From positions 184,501 through 248,500 of the forward strand of contig NZ_CP150917.1 of NCBI RefSeq assembly GCF_039908645.1: DNA of 64,000 bases. The letters run 5' to 3'. The DNA comes from Pseudomonas helvetica. GTDB taxonomy: Bacteria; Pseudomonadota; Gammaproteobacteria; Pseudomonadales; Pseudomonadaceae. This document shows, piece after piece, positions 8,703 through 16,537 of the stretch. The first letter of the stretch is position 1. Each line of letters starts with the position of its first letter. The position numbers and the translations under genes were made by a program. Below the pieces are notes generated by a model that ran no database searches, had not been told where the DNA came from, and saw only the letters and a program-made list of their open reading frames with translations.

Positions 8703-9679
8703 ACCTCGACGGCTGGTTGCCGATTCGCGTCTGGCAGCAGGCCGGGGAGTGGCGGGTCGATTGGTGCTGGTTTGGTGATCAGCCGTTGCGACAGCCGTTT
8801 TTCCGCGATGCGGTGGAGGAGGCGCTGCGCCTGCCGTTCAACCAGGCCTTCCGCCGTCAAACGCCGCTGAGAACGCTAAGTGATTGGCAGACGATCAGCC
8901 TTGGGCTGGTGCCGAGTGCGTTCATTTTTCACGCCTCGCGCTGTGGCTCGACGCTGATCAGCCAGATGCTGGCGCAACTCGACAACCACATCGTCATTTC
9001 CGAACCACCACCACTGGATGCCTTGCTACGCAGCGAACTTCCGCCTGCAGAACGCAACGCGGCGATTCGCGGTTTGCTCTCGGCCTATGGCCAGCCGCGC
9101 CGAGGTGTGGAACAACGCTTGGTGATCAAGCTGGACGCCTGGAACATCGGTGAGCTGAAGCGGTTGCGTGAGTGTTTCCCTGATACGCCCTGGTTGTTTG
9201 TCTACCGCGATCCGCTGGAAATCGCCGTCTCACACCTGCGTCGTCCGGGCCTGCACATGGTGCCAGGGCTGATCGGCACCAGTGCATTGGACGATGGGGC
9301 AGCATTCGAGGGGCGAGAGGATTTCATCGCGCGGCGCTTGGGCAAACTGCTGCAATTAGGCGTTGAACATTGCCACGAATTTGCCGGACTGGCGGTCAAC
9401 TATCGTGAGTTGCCGGGCGCCATGGAGGGCCATTTGGCCAGGTTTTTTGCACTGAATACCGAGCAGCGAACCCAAGTGTTCAGCGCTGTAAGTCAGCACG
9501 CCAAACAACCGGCCGAAACGTTTGTGGCCGACAGCGAAGGCAAACAACAAGAAGCTTCGGCGCGGCTCAGAGAACGCGTTGAGTGTTGGGCGCACGGGCC
9601 TTACGAAGCATTGGAGCAATGGCGAACCGCTTCTTGTGGCGAGGGAGCTTGCTCCCGCTGGGCCGCGGAGCGGCCCTGA
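8690..9679 (+). CDS. Sulfotransferase-family protein
   Basis: 329 residues. The 5'-phosphosulfate-binding loop of PAPS-dependent sulfotransferases is visible as FHASRCGSTLISQML (80-94), preceded by a hydrophobic strand. The 3'-phosphate motif is FVYRDPLEIAVSHLRRP (170-186). It should transfer sulfate from PAPS to a hydroxyl or amine. The acceptor is unknown; the encoded Ig-repeat protein, or a hydroxylated residue made by the enzyme before it, is my inference. The start overlaps the hydroxylase gene by 13 bp. The last 14 residues (CGEGACSRW onward) and the stop codon lie inside a REPIN, so the native C-terminus has been replaced or extended by repeat DNA. Confidence 0.82.
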   Translation: MQRLNLDGWLPIRVWQQAGEWRVDWCWFGDQPLRQPFFRDAVEEALRLPFNQAFRRQTPLRTLSDWQTISLGLVPSAFIFHASRCGSTLISQMLAQLDNHIVISEPPPLDALLRSELPPAERNAAIRGLLSAYGQPRRGVEQRLVIKLDAWNIGELKRLRECFPDTPWLFVYRDPLEIAVSHLRRPGLHMVPGLIGTSALDDGAAFEGREDFIARRLGKLLQLGVEHCHEFAGLAVNYRELPGAMEGHLARFFALNTEQRTQVFSAVSQHAKQPAETFVADSEGKQQEASARLRERVECWAHGPYEALEQWRTASCGEGACSRWAAERP

Positions 9680-9775
9680 ACTGGCAATGGTATTTTGTCA
9701 GACCTCGTCGGCTGAATAACGACGGCTTCGCCCGAACGCGGATCGGCCGACGGGAGCAAGCTCCCTCGCCACAGG
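9633..9775. repeat. REPIN (REP doublet), overlaps the sulfotransferase 3' end
   Basis: Two inverted REP units (left tgtggcgagggagcttgctc, right its complement ending in cgccacagg) flank a spacer of about 70 bp. The left unit is translated as the C-terminus of the sulfotransferase. The element separates that gene from the convergent slipin gene and may act as a bidirectional transcript end or mRNA stabiliser. Confidence 0.9.
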
Positions 9776-9787
9776 TGAATCAACCGC

Positions 9788-10546
9788 TCAGCTCTTCGAC
9801 GATAAATCCGCCATGCCCTTGAGCAACTCGATCGGCAACGGAAATACAATGGTCGAGCTCTTGTCGCCGGCAATCGAATTCAGCGTCTGCATATAGCGCA
9901 ACTGCATGGCGCCGGGTTGGCGACCGAGCATTTCGGCGGCTTGCATGAGCTTTTCCGAGGCCTGCAATTCACCTTCGGCGTGGATCACTTTCGCCCGCCG
10001 TTCACGTTCGGCTTCGGCCTGTTTGGCGATCGCGCGGATCATCGATTCGTTGAGGTCGACGTGCTTGATCTCGACGTTGGCGACCTTGATCCCCCAGGCA
10101 TCCGTCTGGGCGTCCAGCACTTGCTGGATGTCGAAATTCAAGCGCTCGCGTTCGGCCAGCAATTCGTCCAGTTCATGTTTACCGAGCACCGCCCGCAAGG
10201 TGGTTTGCGCCAGTTGGCTGGTGGCCATGAGGAAGTCTTCGACCTGGATGATCGCTTTCTGCGAGTCGAGCACCCGGAAGTACAACACGGCGTTGACCTT
10301 CACCGAGACGTTGTCGCGGGTGATCACGTCTTGCGGCGGTACGTCGAGCACCACGGTCCGCAGATCGACCCGAACCATTTGCTGCACCACCGGAATCAAC
10401 AGGATCAGCCCCGGGCCCTTGACCTGCCAGAAGCGTCCGAGCTGGAACACCACGCCGCGCTCGTATTCGCGCAGGATGCGGAAGGTCGATCCTGCCAGTG
10501 CAATCATCAGCACCAGCAGCGCGGCAAAACCCAGTTGCAGACCCAT
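9788..10546 (-). CDS. Slipin (SPFH/stomatin-prohibitin family membrane protein)
   Basis: 252 residues. An N-terminal membrane segment (about 3-21) is followed by the SPFH/band-7 domain ([14 protein letters not shown], then [19 protein letters not shown]) and an Ala/Glu/Arg-rich coiled coil ([22 protein letters not shown]). Bacterial slipins form oligomeric membrane microdomains and pair with NfeD-type proteins. The ATG at 10546 is preferred because AAGGAG ends 7 bases before it. An ATG at 10552 would overlap the nfeD stop as ATGA but lies only one base from that ribosome-binding site. Co-transcribed with the NfeD gene upstream. Confidence 0.9.
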   Translation of the reverse strand: MGLQLGFAALLVLMIALAGSTFRILREYERGVVFQLGRFWQVKGPGLILLIPVVQQMVRVDLRTVVLDVPPQDVITRDNVSVKVNAVLYFRVLDSQKAIIQVEDFLMATSQLAQTTLRAVLGKHELDELLAERERLNFDIQQVLDAQTDAWGIKVANVEIKHVDLNESMIRAIAKQAEAERERRAKVIHAEGELQASEKLMQAAEMLGRQPGAMQLRYMQTLNSIAGDKSSTIVFPLPIELLKGMADLSSKS

Positions 10547-10548
10547 GA

Positions 10549-11085
10549 TCATTCTCCTTGCGGCGCCGCGTCAGTCGCGGCCACTTCCAGCAGCGTTCCC
10601 TTGCGTGCCACCACTCGCACCCGTTGCCCGGAATGCAAGGGTGTCTTGCAGTGCACCTGCCAGCGTTCACCTTGCAAATGCACCCAGCCCTTGTGCGTGT
10701 TGTGACCCTGCAACGCGGTCACCTGCGTGACGCTGCCGAGCAGCCCGGCATCGCCACTGACAATGTGGCGCGGTCGGGTTTTCAGCGCGTGGAACAGCAG
10801 GGCGATCAACAGCAGGGCGCTGATCAGTCCAAGACCGATGATCAGTGGCGCAGGGACGTCGGCATTGCTCACCATCACCGCGCCGATCACGAACATCGTG
10901 ATGCCGCCCAGCCCGACCACACCGTAATTGGGCAGCACCACCTCCGCCACGAGCAGCGCGATACCCACCATCATCAGCCAGACGCCAAGCGGGTTGGGGA
11001 CGACCACCACAACCGTGTCTGTCGCGAAAGCCGATCCGCTCAAACCCAACAACAGCGCAACCACATACCACCAGCGAGTGTTCAC
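10549..11085 (-). CDS. NfeD-family membrane protein (slipin partner)
   Basis: 178 residues from a GTG at 11085, chosen because GGAGGG precedes it by about 5 bases and it yields a clean signal peptide ([21 protein letters not shown]). Three membrane segments lie at about 33-50, 57-74 and 80-102. The soluble C-terminal part (about 115-178), with [12 protein letters not shown] and GQRVRVV, is the OB-fold typical of NfeD. This is the short NfeD form without the ClpP-like serine protease domain. It is adjacent to the slipin, as in most such pairs, suggesting joint membrane-domain organisation or quality control. An upstream in-frame ATG at 11121 would place the signal peptide too far inside the protein. 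Confidence 0.85.
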   Translation of the reverse strand: MNTRWWYVVALLLGLSGSAFATDTVVVVVPNPLGVWLMMVGIALLVAEVVLPNYGVVGLGGITMFVIGAVMVSNADVPAPLIIGLGLISALLLIALLFHALKTRPRHIVSGDAGLLGSVTQVTALQGHNTHKGWVHLQGERWQVHCKTPLHSGQRVRVVARKGTLLEVAATDAAPQGE

Positions 11086-11299
11086 TTGACCCTCCAGGAG
11101 AGTCATCCGTCCGCGAGCCACACGGTGGCCCTGCTTATAGTCTAGTTGAGCCTTTGGCTGGATGATTCTTGATCATTTTTTGCGAGTTTCCAGTGAGCAG
11201 ATTTATCACCGGGTACCGGCAGCAGGCCTAGACTTTAGAGGAGACGCCAACCTGTTTAATCATCGTCCGCCCGCCTTGCGACGGACACCGAGGTGCATC

Positions 11300-11761
11300 A
11301 TGCGTATGGCAAGAACCGTGCAGCGCAGCCTGGAAGAGGCGCACTGCGAATTCGACGTAGTCTCTCACCCACATTCGGCCAGCAGCCTGGAAACCGCCCG
11401 GGTCGCGGGCATTCCTGCTGAGCGTGTGGCGAAATCGGTGATCCTCGACGACCACCACGGCCACTACCTGATGGCCGTGTTGCCAGCCAGCCGACATCTG
11501 GACCTGACCAAAGTGCGTGGCAGCGGTGAATGGCAAGTCACCCGCGAAAGCACCCTGGCCCACCTGTTCAACGACTGTGAACGCGGCGCCGTTCCGGCCC
11601 TGGGCGAATCCTATGGCCTGGACATGGTCATCGACCCGATGCTGACCCGCCAGAAAGAGATCTACGTCGAAGCCGGCAACCACAACAACCTCGTACACTT
11701 GAGCATGGACCAGTACCTGAAAATGGTGCCTCATGCCGAGGTATGCGAGTTGAGTCAGTAG
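11300..11761 (+). CDS. YbaK/EbsC-type aminoacyl-tRNA deacylase
   Basis: 153 residues from the ATG at 11300, preceded by GAGGTG; the longer open frame from 11162 has no family similarity. The protein matches the YbaK/ProX editing fold: conserved ERVAKSVILDD segment with the family's lysine, VTRESTLAHLF, and a glycine-rich PALGESYGLDMVID stretch. Members hydrolyse mischarged aminoacyl-tRNAs in trans. The downstream neighbour is a REP pair and then a DUF2789 gene; no operon is evident. Confidence 0.85.
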   Translation: MRMARTVQRSLEEAHCEFDVVSHPHSASSLETARVAGIPAERVAKSVILDDHHGHYLMAVLPASRHLDLTKVRGSGEWQVTRESTLAHLFNDCERGAVPALGESYGLDMVIDPMLTRQKEIYVEAGNHNNLVHLSMDQYLKMVPHAEVCELSQ

Positions 11762-11793
11762 CCATTACATTATTGGCGGTGAATGCACCGCCG

Positions 11794-11860
11794 CCATCGC
11801 GGGCAAGCCGCGCTCCCACAGGAAACCGCCGTGTGTGGGAGCGTGGCTTGCCCGCGATGG
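11794..11860. repeat. REP inverted pair
   Basis: Left arm ccatcgcgggcaagc..gctcccaca and right arm tgtgggagc..gcttgcccgcgatgg form an almost perfect hairpin around a short spacer. Same core family as the elements at 36193 and 47011, different from the gagggagcttgctc class. Confidence 0.85.
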
Positions 11861-11908
11861 ACTGCGAAGCAGTCCCCCCGACCTCTAAAAACGCAGGAGC
11901 CAATTTCC

Positions 11909-12154
11909 ATGGAATCACCTACCCACAGCCTCCCCAACCTGTTCAAACAACTCGGCCTGCCCGACGACGCCGAAAGCATCGACAAATTCATCGCCACTCA
12001 CTCACCACTCAAACCCGAGCTGCACCTGGCCGACGCGTTTTTCTGGACCAAGAGCCAGGCGGACTTCCTGCGCGAAGACATCCTCGACGATTCCGATTGG
12101 GCGGAGGTGGTGGATCAACTGGATGTGCTGCTGAGGAAGGGGCGGGGGGTGTAA
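11909..12154 (+). CDS. DUF2789-family small protein
   Basis: 81 residues starting MESPTHSLPNLFKQLGLPDD, with GCAGGAG ten bases upstream. The sequence matches my memory of DUF2789: a short helical protein with a SIDKFIATHSPLKPELHLADA core and an acidic C-terminal half (DILDDSDWAEVVDQLD). Function is not known. It stands alone between a REP pair and a 230-bp gap (12155-12384) in which I see no gene or clear signal. Confidence 0.8.
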   Translation: MESPTHSLPNLFKQLGLPDDAESIDKFIATHSPLKPELHLADAFFWTKSQADFLREDILDDSDWAEVVDQLDVLLRKGRGV

Positions 12155-12384
12155 AAAATCTGACAGTTCGCAGAATGCCTGAATCCTTCGTACCCAAGGC
12201 TACCCCGGCTTTCGGCGTACGAATGGGCTAATAGGCCTGAAGAAAATTCCGAAGCTCGTCCGCTCGGTTGCGAACCCCGAAACGCCCCCTATAGTTCGCC
12301 ACGTCGCCGCACATCGGCGACAGGATATGGCGATCCTAATTCTACGTAGAGGCTGTTCCTAAAACTATCTACGAGATATTCCCT

Positions 12385-12636
12385 ATGCACCCATATCGTC
12401 CACTGACAACCAACCCAACCCCCGGCTGCGTTCTGGCCTACAACATCCTCGCACCGACCCATTTTCTCCACGAAACTGCCTGTAGCCGAATCCGCATCGG
12501 CACCGATCTGCTGGAAACCCTCACCTCGATCACCCTTCGCGATCTCAATGACAAAGATTTCTACCGCTTGATCAACGCAGCGTATGTGTCATTGCGCGAT
12601 GGGCTGGATCTTATGGAAGAGCTGCAACACCTTTAA
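12385..12636 (+). CDS. Hypothetical small protein
   Basis: 83-residue frame starting MHPYRPLTTNPTPGC and ending ELQHL. It has a mixed hydrophobic middle (VLAYNILAPTHFLHETACSR) and a helical second half rich in Leu and Asp. No strong ribosome-binding site precedes the ATG, and I do not recognise a family with certainty; small helical Pseudomonas proteins of DUF3077 type look loosely similar. A REPIN begins 27 bp after the stop, where such elements usually follow genes, which mildly supports a real gene. Confidence 0.45.
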   Translation: MHPYRPLTTNPTPGCVLAYNILAPTHFLHETACSRIRIGTDLLETLTSITLRDLNDKDFYRLINAAYVSLRDGLDLMEELQHL

Positions 12637-12663
12637 GCCCCCCCCATTCGAGGTGAACACCAA

Positions 12664-12805
12664 ACCTGTGGCGAGGGGGCTTGCCCCCGTTGGGGCGCGT
12701 AGCGGCCCTGATAAGCGATCACCATATTTCTTCAGCCATATACGACGGGCGCCGCCATTGCGACTGCTCCGCAGTCGAGCGGGGGCAAGCCCCCTCGCCA
12801 CAGGT
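12664..12805. repeat. REPIN (ggggcttgcccc class)
   Basis: Left unit tgtggcgagggggcttgccc and its complement at the right, ending gccccctcgccacagg, flank about 70 bp of spacer. It lies between a small gene and the marR-efflux operon. Confidence 0.9.
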
Positions 12806-12876
12806 GTTGTGTTTTGCCCGCTAGGCTAATTTGTTTCAAAACTTGACTGAATTTCCCCTCCAATGCGATATTGATA

Positions 12877-12890
12877 GTTAGCAAACTAAC
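12877..12890. promoter_or_regulatory. Inverted repeat, likely MarR operator
   Basis: A perfect palindrome GTTAG-caaa-CTAAC lies 18 bp upstream of the marR start. TTGATA just before it could be a -35 element. MarR regulators usually bind such short palindromes over their own promoter, so autoregulation of the efflux operon is likely but inferred. Confidence 0.5.
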
Positions 12891-12907
12891 AGTGTGCGAA
12901 TTCTCCT

Positions 12908-13366
12908 GTGTCCCAGACCCTCGACGCCCTTCAGATGAACATCAGCAGTGCCATGGTGGTGGCCGCGCGGCATTGGCGGAAAATCTGCCAGACCACGCTG
13001 GTCAACTACGGCATCTCCGAAGCCTGCGCGGTCCCGTTGCTGATGATCGGGCGGCTGGGCGAGGGCGTGCGGCAGGTGACGGTGGCGCAGGCGGCGGGGA
13101 TGGAGAGTCCGTCGCTGGTGCGTTTGCTCGACCAGTTGTGCCAGTCCGGGTATGTCTGCCGCACTGAAGATCCCCTTGATCGTCGCGCCAAGTGCCTGAG
13201 CCTGACCGATGCTGGCCGTGAGTTGGTGCAAGCGGTGGAAGCCGAGTTGGTGCGCTTGCGCCGTGTGGTGCTTGAAGGCATCGATCCGGCGGATCTGGAG
13301 GCGGCGCTGCGGGTGATTCGCGCGTTCGAGACGGCAGAGCAGCAGTTACCGGTGACCCCCTCGTGA
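12908..13366 (+). CDS. MarR-family transcriptional regulator of the efflux operon
   Basis: 152 residues from a GTG start (an ATG at 12935 is the alternative; neither has a strong ribosome-binding site). It shows the MarR winged-helix pattern: VTVAQAAGMESPSLVRLLDQLCQSGYVCR as helix-turn-helix and LDRRAKCLSLTDAGREL as the wing. It likely senses an aromatic or phenolic ligand and represses the four efflux genes that follow. Its stop overlaps the next start (GTGA), so it is co-transcribed with them and likely self-regulated through the palindrome upstream. Confidence 0.88.
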   Translation: MSQTLDALQMNISSAMVVAARHWRKICQTTLVNYGISEACAVPLLMIGRLGEGVRQVTVAQAAGMESPSLVRLLDQLCQSGYVCRTEDPLDRRAKCLSLTDAGRELVQAVEAELVRLRRVVLEGIDPADLEAALRVIRAFETAEQQLPVTPS

Positions 13367-15444
13367 ACGGATTTTTTAGCGGCATACCGCCGGCCCGCGA
13401 CTGGTTTTACGGCGTGCGTACCTTCGCCGCGTCGATGATCGCGCTGTACATCGCCATGCTCATGCAAATGCCGCGTCCGTATTGGGCGATGGCCACGGTG
13501 TACATCGTTTCCAGCCCGTTCGTCGGGCCGACCAGTTCCAAGGCCCTGTACCGTGCCATCGGCACCTTGACCGGGGCAGCAGCGGCGTTGCTGTTTGTGC
13601 CGATGTTCGTCCAGAGCCCGTATGTGCTGGTGCTGGTCATCGCGCTGTGGACCGGCACCCTGTTGTTTCTGTCGATGCATCTGCGCACCGCCAATAACTA
13701 CGCGCTGATGCTCGCCGGTTACACCTTGCCGCTGATTTCCCTGCCAGTGGTGGATAACCCGTTGGCGATATGGGATGTGGCAGAGGCGCGGACTGAAGAG
13801 ATCTTCCTCGGCATCGTCTGCGCAGCGGTGGTCGGCAGTATGTTCTGGCCCCGACGGCTGGCGCCGGTGTTCGATGGTGCGGTGAGCAAGTGGTTCAGCG
13901 ACGCGGTGACCTACAGCCAGCGCTTCCTGACCCGCAACGTGCAACCCGACGAAGTCAGCACCTTGCGCGCCTCAATGGTGGCCACGTTCAACTCCCTGGA
14001 ATTGATGATCGGCCAGTTGCCCCACGAAGGTGCGCGGCCGCAAACCGTGCGCAACATCAAAGAACTGCGCGGGCGGATGATTCACCTGCTGCCGGTGGTG
14101 GATGCGCTGGACGATGCGCTGTATGCCTTGCAGCGGCGCACGCCCGAGCTTGTGGACAAGTTCGCGCCGCTGCTGGCCGCGACCGTTGAATGGCTCGACC
14201 GCACAGACGCTTCGGTCGAGCACTGGCAAGCCCTGCGCGCTCAACTTGAAGCCCTGCAACCGAGTGCCGAAGCGCTGGATGATCGCAAGCAATTGCTGTT
14301 TTCCAACGCGCTGTATCGCCTCGGTGAATGGATCGATTTGTGGCAGGACCTGCGCAGCCTGCAAGAGGCGATTCGCTGCGAAAGCCAGGACAACTGGCGT
14401 GCGGTCTACCGTCATTGGCGGCTGGGCCGGCTGACACCGTTTCTCGACCGTGGGCTGATGCTCTATTCGGCGGCGTCGACGGTGCTGGCGATCATCGTCG
14501 CCTCGGTGCTGTGGATTCTGCTCGGCTGGACCGATGGCGGCAGCGCGGTGATTCTGGCGGCGGTGGCGTGCAGCTTTTTCGCCGCGATGGACGACCCGGC
14601 ACCGCAGATTTACCGGTTCTTTTTCTGGACCGCGATGTCGGTGCTGTTCGCCAGCCTCTACCTGTTTTTGATCCTGCCGAACCTGCATGACTTTCCGATG
14701 CTGGTGCTGGCGTTTGCCGTACCGTTTATCTGCGTCGGCACCCTGACCGTACAGCCGCGTTTCTACCTCGGCATGCTGCTGACCATCGTCAACACCTCGT
14801 CGTTTATCAGCATCCAGGGCGCCTACGACGCGGACTTTTTGAGCTTCGCGAACTCCAACCTGGCCGGGCCCATGGGCTTGTTGTTTGCCTTTATCTGGAC
14901 TCTCGTAGCGCGGCCCTTCGGTTCGGAGCTGGCGGCCAAGCGCCTGACCCGTTTCAGCTGGCGCGACATCGTCGGCATGACCGAGCCGGCGAACCTCGCT
15001 GAACACCGTCACTTGGGTGTGCAGATGCTCGATCGGCTGATGCAGCATTTGCCGCGCCTGGCGATGACCGGTCAGGACACCGGCGTGGCGTTGCGCGAAG
15101 TGCGCGTGGCGCTGAACCTGCTGGACTTGCTGGCGTACGCGCCACGGGTGCAAGGGGGACCGAACGTCTTGCTGCGGCAGGTGGTGGCCGAGGTCGGCGA
15201 GTACTTCAAGGCCTGTCTCAAGGCTGGCGAACGCTTGCCAGCGCCAGCGCCGTTGCTGATGACCCTGGATCGCACCCGGCGCGCACTCAATGGCCAAGGC
15301 CTGCAGGGTGACGGCGAAACCCGTCTGCACCTGCTGCATGCCCTCGCCGGTCTGCGTCTGGCGCTGTTGCCGGGCGTGGAGTTCATCGGCGGCAACGAGA
15401 CCGATGAACCGTTTCCCCAAGGTATCGATGGAGCGCCTTTATGA
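13363..15444 (+). CDS. FUSC-family inner-membrane efflux protein (AaeB-like)
   Basis: 693 residues starting at a GTG that overlaps the marR stop by 4 bp. Two hydrophobic blocks, each of several membrane helices (about residues 15-160 and 365-520), are separated by a soluble helical domain, the FUSC/AaeB layout. Family members export aromatic acids or related toxic metabolites, driving a tripartite pump with an HlyD-type adaptor. The next three genes provide a small DUF1656 membrane protein, the adaptor and the outer-membrane channel, each overlapping its neighbour by 4 bp. The substrate cannot be read from the sequence. Confidence 0.88.
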   Translation: MNGFFSGIPPARDWFYGVRTFAASMIALYIAMLMQMPRPYWAMATVYIVSSPFVGPTSSKALYRAIGTLTGAAAALLFVPMFVQSPYVLVLVIALWTGTLLFLSMHLRTANNYALMLAGYTLPLISLPVVDNPLAIWDVAEARTEEIFLGIVCAAVVGSMFWPRRLAPVFDGAVSKWFSDAVTYSQRFLTRNVQPDEVSTLRASMVATFNSLELMIGQLPHEGARPQTVRNIKELRGRMIHLLPVVDALDDALYALQRRTPELVDKFAPLLAATVEWLDRTDASVEHWQALRAQLEALQPSAEALDDRKQLLFSNALYRLGEWIDLWQDLRSLQEAIRCESQDNWRAVYRHWRLGRLTPFLDRGLMLYSAASTVLAIIVASVLWILLGWTDGGSAVILAAVACSFFAAMDDPAPQIYRFFFWTAMSVLFASLYLFLILPNLHDFPMLVLAFAVPFICVGTLTVQPRFYLGMLLTIVNTSSFISIQGAYDADFLSFANSNLAGPMGLLFAFIWTLVARPFGSELAAKRLTRFSWRDIVGMTEPANLAEHRHLGVQMLDRLMQHLPRLAMTGQDTGVALREVRVALNLLDLLAYAPRVQGGPNVLLRQVVAEVGEYFKACLKAGERLPAPAPLLMTLDRTRRALNGQGLQGDGETRLHLLHALAGLRLALLPGVEFIGGNETDEPFPQGIDGAPL

Positions 15445-15650
15445 TCGGTGATCTGGACATCAGCGGGGTGTTCCTGCCCACGTTGCTGGTGCTGATGGGT
15501 ATTACGTATGCGCTGTACCTGGTGGTGCACGGGTTGCTGACACGCCTGCACTTTTATCGTCTGGTCTGGCACCGGGCATTGTTCAACGTTGGTCTTTACG
15601 CCTTGCTGCTCGGCGCCGTGGACTCACTCAGTCGATACCTGATGACATGA
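15441..15650 (+). CDS. DUF1656 small inner-membrane protein
   Basis: 69 residues with two membrane segments (VFLPTLLVLMGITYALYLVVH and a second near ALFNVGLYALLLGAVD). DUF1656 (AaeX-like) proteins occur almost always between FUSC and HlyD genes of aromatic-acid pumps, as here. ATGA overlaps join it to both neighbours. The biochemical role of the family is not established. Confidence 0.85.
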   Translation: MIGDLDISGVFLPTLLVLMGITYALYLVVHGLLTRLHFYRLVWHRALFNVGLYALLLGAVDSLSRYLMT

Positions 15651-16537
15651 AAAAACCTATTTTGACCCTTGGCCGTGTGGTGTTGACCCTGTTGGTGGTG
15701 ACCTTTGCGGTCGTCGTGGTCTGGCGCATGGTGATGTATTACATGTTCGCTCCGTGGACCCGTGACGGGCACATTCGTGCGGATATCGTGCAGATCGCCC
15801 CGGACGTTTCCGGGTTGATCCAGCAAGTGGAAGTGCGTGATAACCAACCGGTGAAGCGCGGCCAGGTGCTGTTCAGCATCGACCAGGACCGTTTCAAACT
15901 GGCGCTGCGCCAGGCCAAGGCCACGGTCGCCGACCGCCAGGAAACCCTGGCCCAGGCGCAACGTGAAGCCAAGCGCAACCGTGGCCTGGGCAATCTGGTG
16001 CCGGGCGAGCAACTGGAAGAAAGCCAGTCCCGTGTGGCCCGCGCCGAGGTGGCGTTGTCCGAGGCCCAGGTGTCGGTGGACAGCGCCCAGCTCAACCTCG
16101 ACCGCTCGGTAATCCGCAGTCCGGTGGACGGTTACGTCAACGACCGCGCACCGCGTACTCAGGAGTTCGTTACCGCCGGCCGTCCGGTGTTGTCGGTGGT
16201 GGACAGCAACTCCTTCCACATTGACGGCTATTTCGAAGAAACCAAACTCGACGGCATTCATGTCGGCCAAGGTGTCGATATCCGCGTGATCGGCGACCGT
16301 GCGCGATTGCGCGGGCATGTCGAAAGCATCGTCGCCGGTATCGAAGACCGTGATCGCAGCAGCGGTTCGAACCTGCTGCCCAACGTTAACCCGGCGTTCA
16401 GCTGGGTGCGGTTGGCGCAGCGGATTCCAGTGCGGATTGCCTTCGATGACGTGCCGGCAGATTTCCGCATGATTGCCGGGCGTACTGCGACCGTATCGAT
16501 CATCGGCGACAAGCCTGAGCAGGAGCCGGAGCAATGA
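15647..16537 (+). CDS. HlyD/EmrA-type periplasmic adaptor (AaeA-like)
   Basis: 296 residues: short cytoplasmic start, one membrane anchor (about 8-28), a biotinyl-lipoyl-like domain (VSGLIQQVEVRDNQPVKRGQ), a coiled-coil hairpin (KATVADRQETLAQAQREAK onward) and a barrel domain with IRSPVDGYVNDR. It should bridge the FUSC inner-membrane protein and the outer-membrane factor encoded next. ATGA overlaps on both sides indicate tight translational coupling. Confidence 0.9.
   Translation: MKKPILTLGRVVLTLLVVTFAVVVVWRMVMYYMFAPWTRDGHIRADIVQIAPDVSGLIQQVEVRDNQPVKRGQVLFSIDQDRFKLALRQAKATVADRQETLAQAQREAKRNRGLGNLVPGEQLEESQSRVARAEVALSEAQVSVDSAQLNLDRSVIRSPVDGYVNDRAPRTQEFVTAGRPVLSVVDSNSFHIDGYFEETKLDGIHVGQGVDIRVIGDRARLRGHVESIVAGIEDRDRSSGSNLLPNVNPAFSWVRLAQRIPVRIAFDDVPADFRMIAGRTATVSIIGDKPEQEPEQ

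Noticed and set aside
13972..15420. 482-residue minus-strand frame inside the FUSC gene (and similar long antisense frames in pgaA, cysW, ydgA and sulfur genes)
   Set aside because: Typical of high-GC codon bias opposite real genes; no family features and no ribosome-binding site.
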